Position numbers and translations under genes: made by a program. From the NCBI RefSeq assembly GCF_003286415.2, contig NZ_CP043450.1, forward strand, positions 1,116,001 through 1,180,000: 64,000 nt of DNA, written 5' to 3'. The notes below the pieces were generated by a model. It saw only the letters and a list, made by a program, of their open reading frames with translations. It was not told where the DNA came from and searched no databases. Shown here one piece after another: positions 60,983-64,000 of this stretch. Source of the DNA: Mucilaginibacter rubeus. GTDB lineage: Bacteria; Bacteroidota; Bacteroidia; Sphingobacteriales; Sphingobacteriaceae. Within the stretch, counting starts at the first letter, position 1; every line of letters begins with the position of its first letter.

Positions 60983-61231
60983 ATGAGCAATAACGATATC
61001 ATGAAAAAGCTGCGGGTGGCTATGAAATTTACTGATGATGATATCATCAAGGTTTTGGCGCTGGTTAATTTCAGGATCACCAAGGCAGAAATAGGTGCTA
61101 TTTTTCGTGCAGATGATCACCCAAACTTTAAACCCTGCGGCGATCAGATCCTGCGTAATTTCCTGAACGGACTTATCATTTATAAACGCGGCCCAAGGGA
61201 GCCAAAACCAAAACCGGAAGCTGAGAAGTAA
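60983..61231 (+). CDS. DUF1456 family protein, single-repeat form (YehS-like)
   Basis: The 82-residue protein matches one DUF1456 unit (NNDIMKKLRVAMKFTDDDII split: NNDIMKKLRVAMKF; FLNGLIIYKRG). E. coli YehS has two such units and about 156 residues, so this is half size. It is not obviously truncated, since it ends in a Pro/Lys/Glu-rich tail. The function is unknown. It probably shares a transcript with the helicase gene, and a hairpin follows its stop. Confidence 0.82.
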   Translation: MSNNDIMKKLRVAMKFTDDDIIKVLALVNFRITKAEIGAIFRADDHPNFKPCGDQILRNFLNGLIIYKRGPREPKPKPEAEK

Positions 61232-61232
61232 G

Positions 61233-61256
61233 GTTGTTGGAGACAACTCCAACAAC
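61233..61256 (+). terminator. Hairpin right after the DUF1456 gene
   Basis: GTTGTTGGAG (61233-61242) pairs perfectly with CTCCAACAAC (61247-61256) around four bases. It begins one base after the stop. No T-run follows. The palindromic repeat copy D comes next, so both may act together to end transcription between convergent genes. Confidence 0.6.
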
Positions 61257-61281
61257 GGCTAAATGGCAACAATAAAGGGAT

Positions 61282-61373
61282 TGTCATTGCGAGGAGGAAC
61301 GACGAAGCAATCGCATGCTATACAGAGCGGCTCTGCTTCCGTGCGATTGCCACGCTATCGCTCGCAATGACAT
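61282..61373. repeat. TCATTGCGAG palindromic repeat, copy D (type 1 core)
   Basis: Ends TGTCATTGCGAG and CTCGCAATGACA are perfect inverted repeats. The core with GCAATCGCATGCTATACAGA and GTGCGATTGCC matches copies A and C. It lies between the convergent DUF1456 and CAP genes. Confidence 0.87.
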
Positions 61374-61383
61374 GGGTATTTTT

Positions 61384-61941
61384 TCAGTGCCCCTCCACAG
61401 GTTTTTCCTGTATTAGCTTGTATTTACCCGATTTAATGAGCTTTTGCTGCTGCGCCGAAAACGAGGTACGCCCGCCAAAATCCTGCACCCAGTAGGTTTT
61501 ATATTCCGCTACGCCAACTTCTTTAAAATCGGGGTTCATGAGGTTGCGGCAGTGACCTTCGCTTTTAAACCAGCCTGCCATTACCTCGGCAATACTTAGT
61601 TGACCCTGCGCTATGTTTTCGCCTATCGCAAAACTCTTAAATCCTTTAAATTTATATCCTGCGTAAACAATTCGGTCTTCCATACTGCGCCCGTCCTTAC
61701 TATCGTGGCTAAAGTAGTTTTGGCGTGCCATATCTTTAGCATGACCAACGGCTGCATCTTCCAGATCGTTATTCCAGGTGAGAGGTGGAGCAGGAGGAAA
61801 ATATTTGCTGCCGCAATTACAGCCCTTTTGCCGGGTAGCATTAATACTGTTCAAAAACTCGGTCCTGAATTTTTTGCTGCTTTGCCCGTAAACGTTATCC
61901 AAAAACAACAGGGCAGCAAATAATAGTATCAACTTTTTCAT
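61384..61941 (-). CDS. Secreted CAP-domain (SCP/PR1-like) protein
   Basis: The 185-residue protein has a signal peptide (LILLFAALLFLDNVYG) and a CAP domain: LTWNNDLEDAAVGHAKDM, SHDSKDGRSMEDRI, GENIAQGQLSIAEVM and a SEGHCRNLMNPDFKEVGV segment. Bacterial CAP proteins are exported and often bind lipids or act near the envelope. The precise role is unknown. It lies 38 bp after the corrected stop of the TPR membrane protein gene on the same strand and is probably co-transcribed. Confidence 0.9.
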   Translation of the reverse strand: MKKLILLFAALLFLDNVYGQSSKKFRTEFLNSINATRQKGCNCGSKYFPPAPPLTWNNDLEDAAVGHAKDMARQNYFSHDSKDGRSMEDRIVYAGYKFKGFKSFAIGENIAQGQLSIAEVMAGWFKSEGHCRNLMNPDFKEVGVAEYKTYWVQDFGGRTSFSAQQQKLIKSGKYKLIQEKPVEGH

Positions 61942-61979
61942 CTTAGTGTTATGACACTTTTAAACGCATGTGGTTTAAA

Positions 61980-62851
61980 TTATTGTTTCGGCCGCCTGAT
62001 AGCTGAACGCCAGCGGCCGGTTTTCTTTCGCCTGTAAATAATAACAAGGGTTATAACGACGAGAACAAGAGTTGTGGCGATGAGAAAGATAATGAGGTTA
62101 TGTGCCTGGCGTATCTTAGCATTGGCCTGCGCCTGGAGTTGCTGGTATATACTTTTTTTTTGGCCAATACCGAATCTTTCTTTTTGATCTTGATAGAATC
62201 TGCCGCGGCTACCTTTGCGATACTGTCAACCGTAACCTGGTTAAGGCTATCGTCTAAAAACTCGTGACGTTTAATGGCAGCAGCAGCTTTTTCAAAATCA
62301 TTCATTTTGCGGTACAGTTCGGCATAACCCACCTGTACCACCGATTCCTTTTTAGGATCATGGGTTTTGAGCGAAAGGTTTAAAGCATCGTTCAGATCCT
62401 TCATGCTTAATTTATAGTCCTTGATATCACTTTTAATAGCTGCCAGTTCAATTAACGAGGTAATGATATTAAGGGTATCCTTTTTTTGCCGCGATATGGT
62501 GTTCGACTGTAAAATGAACCATTTGGCCTGGATAAACTTTCGTTGTGAGCGGTAAACCTTCGCCAGCGCGTTAAAGCTTGTACGCTGGCCTAAAGTATCA
62601 TTATATGTAGAATAGTAATGCAGCGCGAGCATGGTATAGTTAAGCGCCTCGGTCTGGAAATAGTATTTCATCCGCCTGGTTGATACAGTATCGTACGTTA
62701 AATAATAAGCGGCTATTTGGGTGTAGATAGGACCTTTCAGCGAGTCGCCGGTAATCTGTAATTTTTGCTTAAGACTATCCAGATCACTTGCATGTGCAGA
62801 TAATTTAAATGCGGCTGTCAGAATAAAAAGTAAGGTAAAAAGTCTCTTCAT
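61980..62851 (-). CDS. TPR-like protein with C-terminal membrane anchor, split by an A9 tract (-1 frameshift)
   Basis: The main frame has a signal peptide (LFTLLFILTAAFKLSAHA), then helical TPR-like repeats (FNALAKVYRSQRKFIQAK, YAELYRKMNDFEKAAAAI). It runs into a run of nine A (62161-62153, minus strand), after which it makes a 35-residue basic tail. Slipping back one base there gives IYQQLQAQANAKIRQAHN, then a membrane helix (LIIFLIATTLVLVVITLVII) and a basic end up to the stop at 61980. That shifted end looks genuine and the tail does not. The start is the ATG at 62851. Sequencing error, a mutation or a programmed shift are all possible. Confidence 0.75.
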
Positions 62852-63018
62852 ATAACAGATTACTCGAAAATACAATAATCTGCTTATAATTAGGCAAATA
62901 GCGTGCCTGTTTAACGTAATCTTAATATAGTTTATGAGAACAGAATGACTTTTGACTCGTTTAGTAACGATACAGGCTGTTTTTCAGGATAATATCCCCG
63001 GAAATATTAATCAACAAT

Positions 63019-63053
63019 TAGCAAAGCCTTTTTCCACAGCACTGGCTTTGCTA
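63019..63053. terminator. Hairpin after the PAP2 gene
   Basis: TAGCAAAGCC (63019-63028) pairs perfectly with GGCTTTGCTA (63044-63053) around 15 bases. It lies 45 bp after the stop of the minus-strand PAP2 gene. No long T-run follows, so it is a moderate candidate. Confidence 0.5.
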
Positions 63054-63097
63054 CAGAAGATTGTATGCAAAAGGAGATTTTGTACAGTAGATGCTGC

Positions 63098-64000
63098 TTA
63101 AGAGATCACCTTCTCGTAGCTGTTCAGGGCAGACTGTAAACCGGCAAATTTATTTACCAATACGTTGTACAATGTTATACCTAAACAAGCGCAGGTAATG
63201 CCGGCTAATACGTCAAGTACATAGTGGTGACTTGCATATACAGCCGTGAACCAGATGCCAACAGTTACTATAGCAAAGAAGATATTAACAAGCCCCAGTC
63301 TGTTTTTTATGCCGTAGTAAAGCACGATAACCGGGTAAGAGGAGTGTAGCGATGGCATAGCTGCGAACACGTTTGATCCTTTGGTGTAGATATTCTTGAA
63401 AACATCCGCGTGAAAATAAGCGTCAAACCTGGCCAGGCCTGCAGTATTACCCATCGTTAGCGGAATAAAATGGAACCCATGATATTGAACAAACCATGGT
63501 GGTGCGGCAGGGTAGGTGTAATAAACGATAAAACCTAATATGTTTACCAAAACAAAGGTCAGCGAAAAATTAAGGAACTGTTTTTTGTTTTTGAAAAACA
63601 GGTAAGCGGCAAAGCCAAGTGGCACCGGGATCCAGCACAAATAAAACAGGCCTGATATTACATCGATATAAGTTTTTGTATTGGCAAGCCAGTATTCGTT
63701 AGGAGTTAGCAATTTCCCATTAAAGTGGATGCCGAACAAATGTTTTTCTGCATTGTAAAGCTGCGCGATATGTACCGGGTTGTAGTTATAATTGGGGAAG
63801 GCCTTCATGTAATCAAAAATGATCCAGTACACTATAAAAATAGTGAAGCCCAATATAAACTTGCGTGTTATGGCCGACGCATAAAACAACACGTTAAAAA
63901 TAACTACCAGGGTAAGCTCATCGGGTTTATAACCGATAAGAAAAGTGGAAAGCGCCAGGTAAGCAACGGAAAGCAGCGAAACAATAATTACCGACTTGAT
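63098..64000 (-). CDS. PAP2-superfamily membrane phosphatase/inositolphosphotransferase-like (5' end outside window)
   Basis: The frame is open to the window edge, so the start lies beyond base 64000 and at least 300 residues are present. Several membrane segments are visible. The PAP2 motifs are AMPSLHSSYP (with the active His) and YASHHYVLDVLAG (with the second His and Asp). The layout resembles the PAP2_3/AUR1-like group, which acts on lipid phosphates or transfers head groups, for example to ceramides, and sphingolipids are common in this family of bacteria. The exact substrate is not known. Confidence 0.88.
   Translation of the reverse strand: MKSVIIVSLLSVAYLALSTFLIGYKPDELTLVVIFNVLFYASAITRKFILGFTIFIVYWIIFDYMKAFPNYNYNPVHIAQLYNAEKHLFGIHFNGKLLTPNEYWLANTKTYIDVISGLFYLCWIPVPLGFAAYLFFKNKKQFLNFSLTFVLVNILGFIVYYTYPAAPPWFVQYHGFHFIPLTMGNTAGLARFDAYFHADVFKNIYTKGSNVFAAMPSLHSSYPVIVLYYGIKNRLGLVNIFFAIVTVGIWFTAVYASHHYVLDVLAGITCACLGITLYNVLVNKFAGLQSALNSYEKVIS

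Noticed and set aside
61980..62050. Reading the end of the TPR gene as non-coding leader of the CAP gene
   Set aside because: The -1 frame encodes a full membrane helix and basic end up to 61980, which is much better than a chance frame.
1..64000. tRNA, rRNA, CRISPR array, transposase or prophage genes
   Set aside because: I looked for cloverleaf-type genes, regularly spaced direct repeats and transposase or phage motifs and found none. The only arrays are short GTTCAT repeats, far too short for CRISPR.

Overview
The window looks like a chromosomal segment of a Bacteroidota bacterium of the family Sphingobacteriaceae, probably Mucilaginibacter or a close relative. That placement is an inference from gene content: a SusC/SusD pair behind an ECF sigma factor and FecR, TonB-dependent receptors with STN domains, DUF4249, GH76, and promoters of the Bacteroidetes type (TTG, about 19 bp, TAnnTTTG). 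No rRNA, tRNA, CRISPR array, transposase or phage gene was seen. Both window edges cut a gene.

Layout. 1-2.2 kb: 3' part of an outer-membrane beta-barrel receptor. 2.3-2.6 kb: a nested inverted-repeat element. 2.6-8.8 kb (minus strand): an NAD+ salvage locus with the regulator NrtR, a NadM-Nudix fusion, nicotinamide phosphoribosyltransferase and a PRPP synthetase, tailed by a DUF2971 gene. 9.3-22.6 kb: an exopolysaccharide cluster with a Wzz/tyrosine kinase, flippase, Wzy-like polymerase, four glycosyltransferases, four hexapeptide acyltransferases and a Wza lipoprotein, closed by a strong terminator. 22.8-27 kb: a PAS protein with a histidine-kinase dimerisation segment but no ATPase, a DUF892 protein and a NACHT-type NTPase. 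27-36.3 kb: a polysaccharide-utilisation locus (sigma factor, FecR, SusC, SusD, SusE-like, GH76 mannanase). 36.5-39 kb: a CBS/DUF294 nucleotidyltransferase-like protein and a DnaQ-like exonuclease. 39.2-41.9 kb: a GH2 enzyme with a malectin-like tail. 42-46.6 kb: FecR, STN-type TonB receptor and DUF4249. 46.9-51 kb: an AraC/FtsX-permease fusion with a frameshift and a DHFR-like protein. 51-54.6 kb: an ECF sigma factor and a TonB receptor. 54.9-64 kb: mostly housekeeping genes (MazG-like, RlmF, acyltransferase-like membrane protein, RluA-type pseudouridine synthase, DEAD-box helicase, DUF1456), then a CAP protein, a TPR membrane protein split at an A9 tract, and a PAP2 phosphatase cut by the edge.

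How the genes work together. The NAD+ genes can in principle turn ADP-ribose plus nicotinamide back into NAD+, and a TTG-N19-TATATTTG promoter lies inside a 48-bp concentric dyad ahead of them, a likely NrtR site. The exopolysaccharide genes form a Wzx/Wzy-type pathway but lack a recognisable priming transferase. Phased GTTCAT repeats precede the polysaccharide operon, its second transcription unit and the NACHT gene, which suggests one shared regulator. The window also carries several families of dispersed palindromes.
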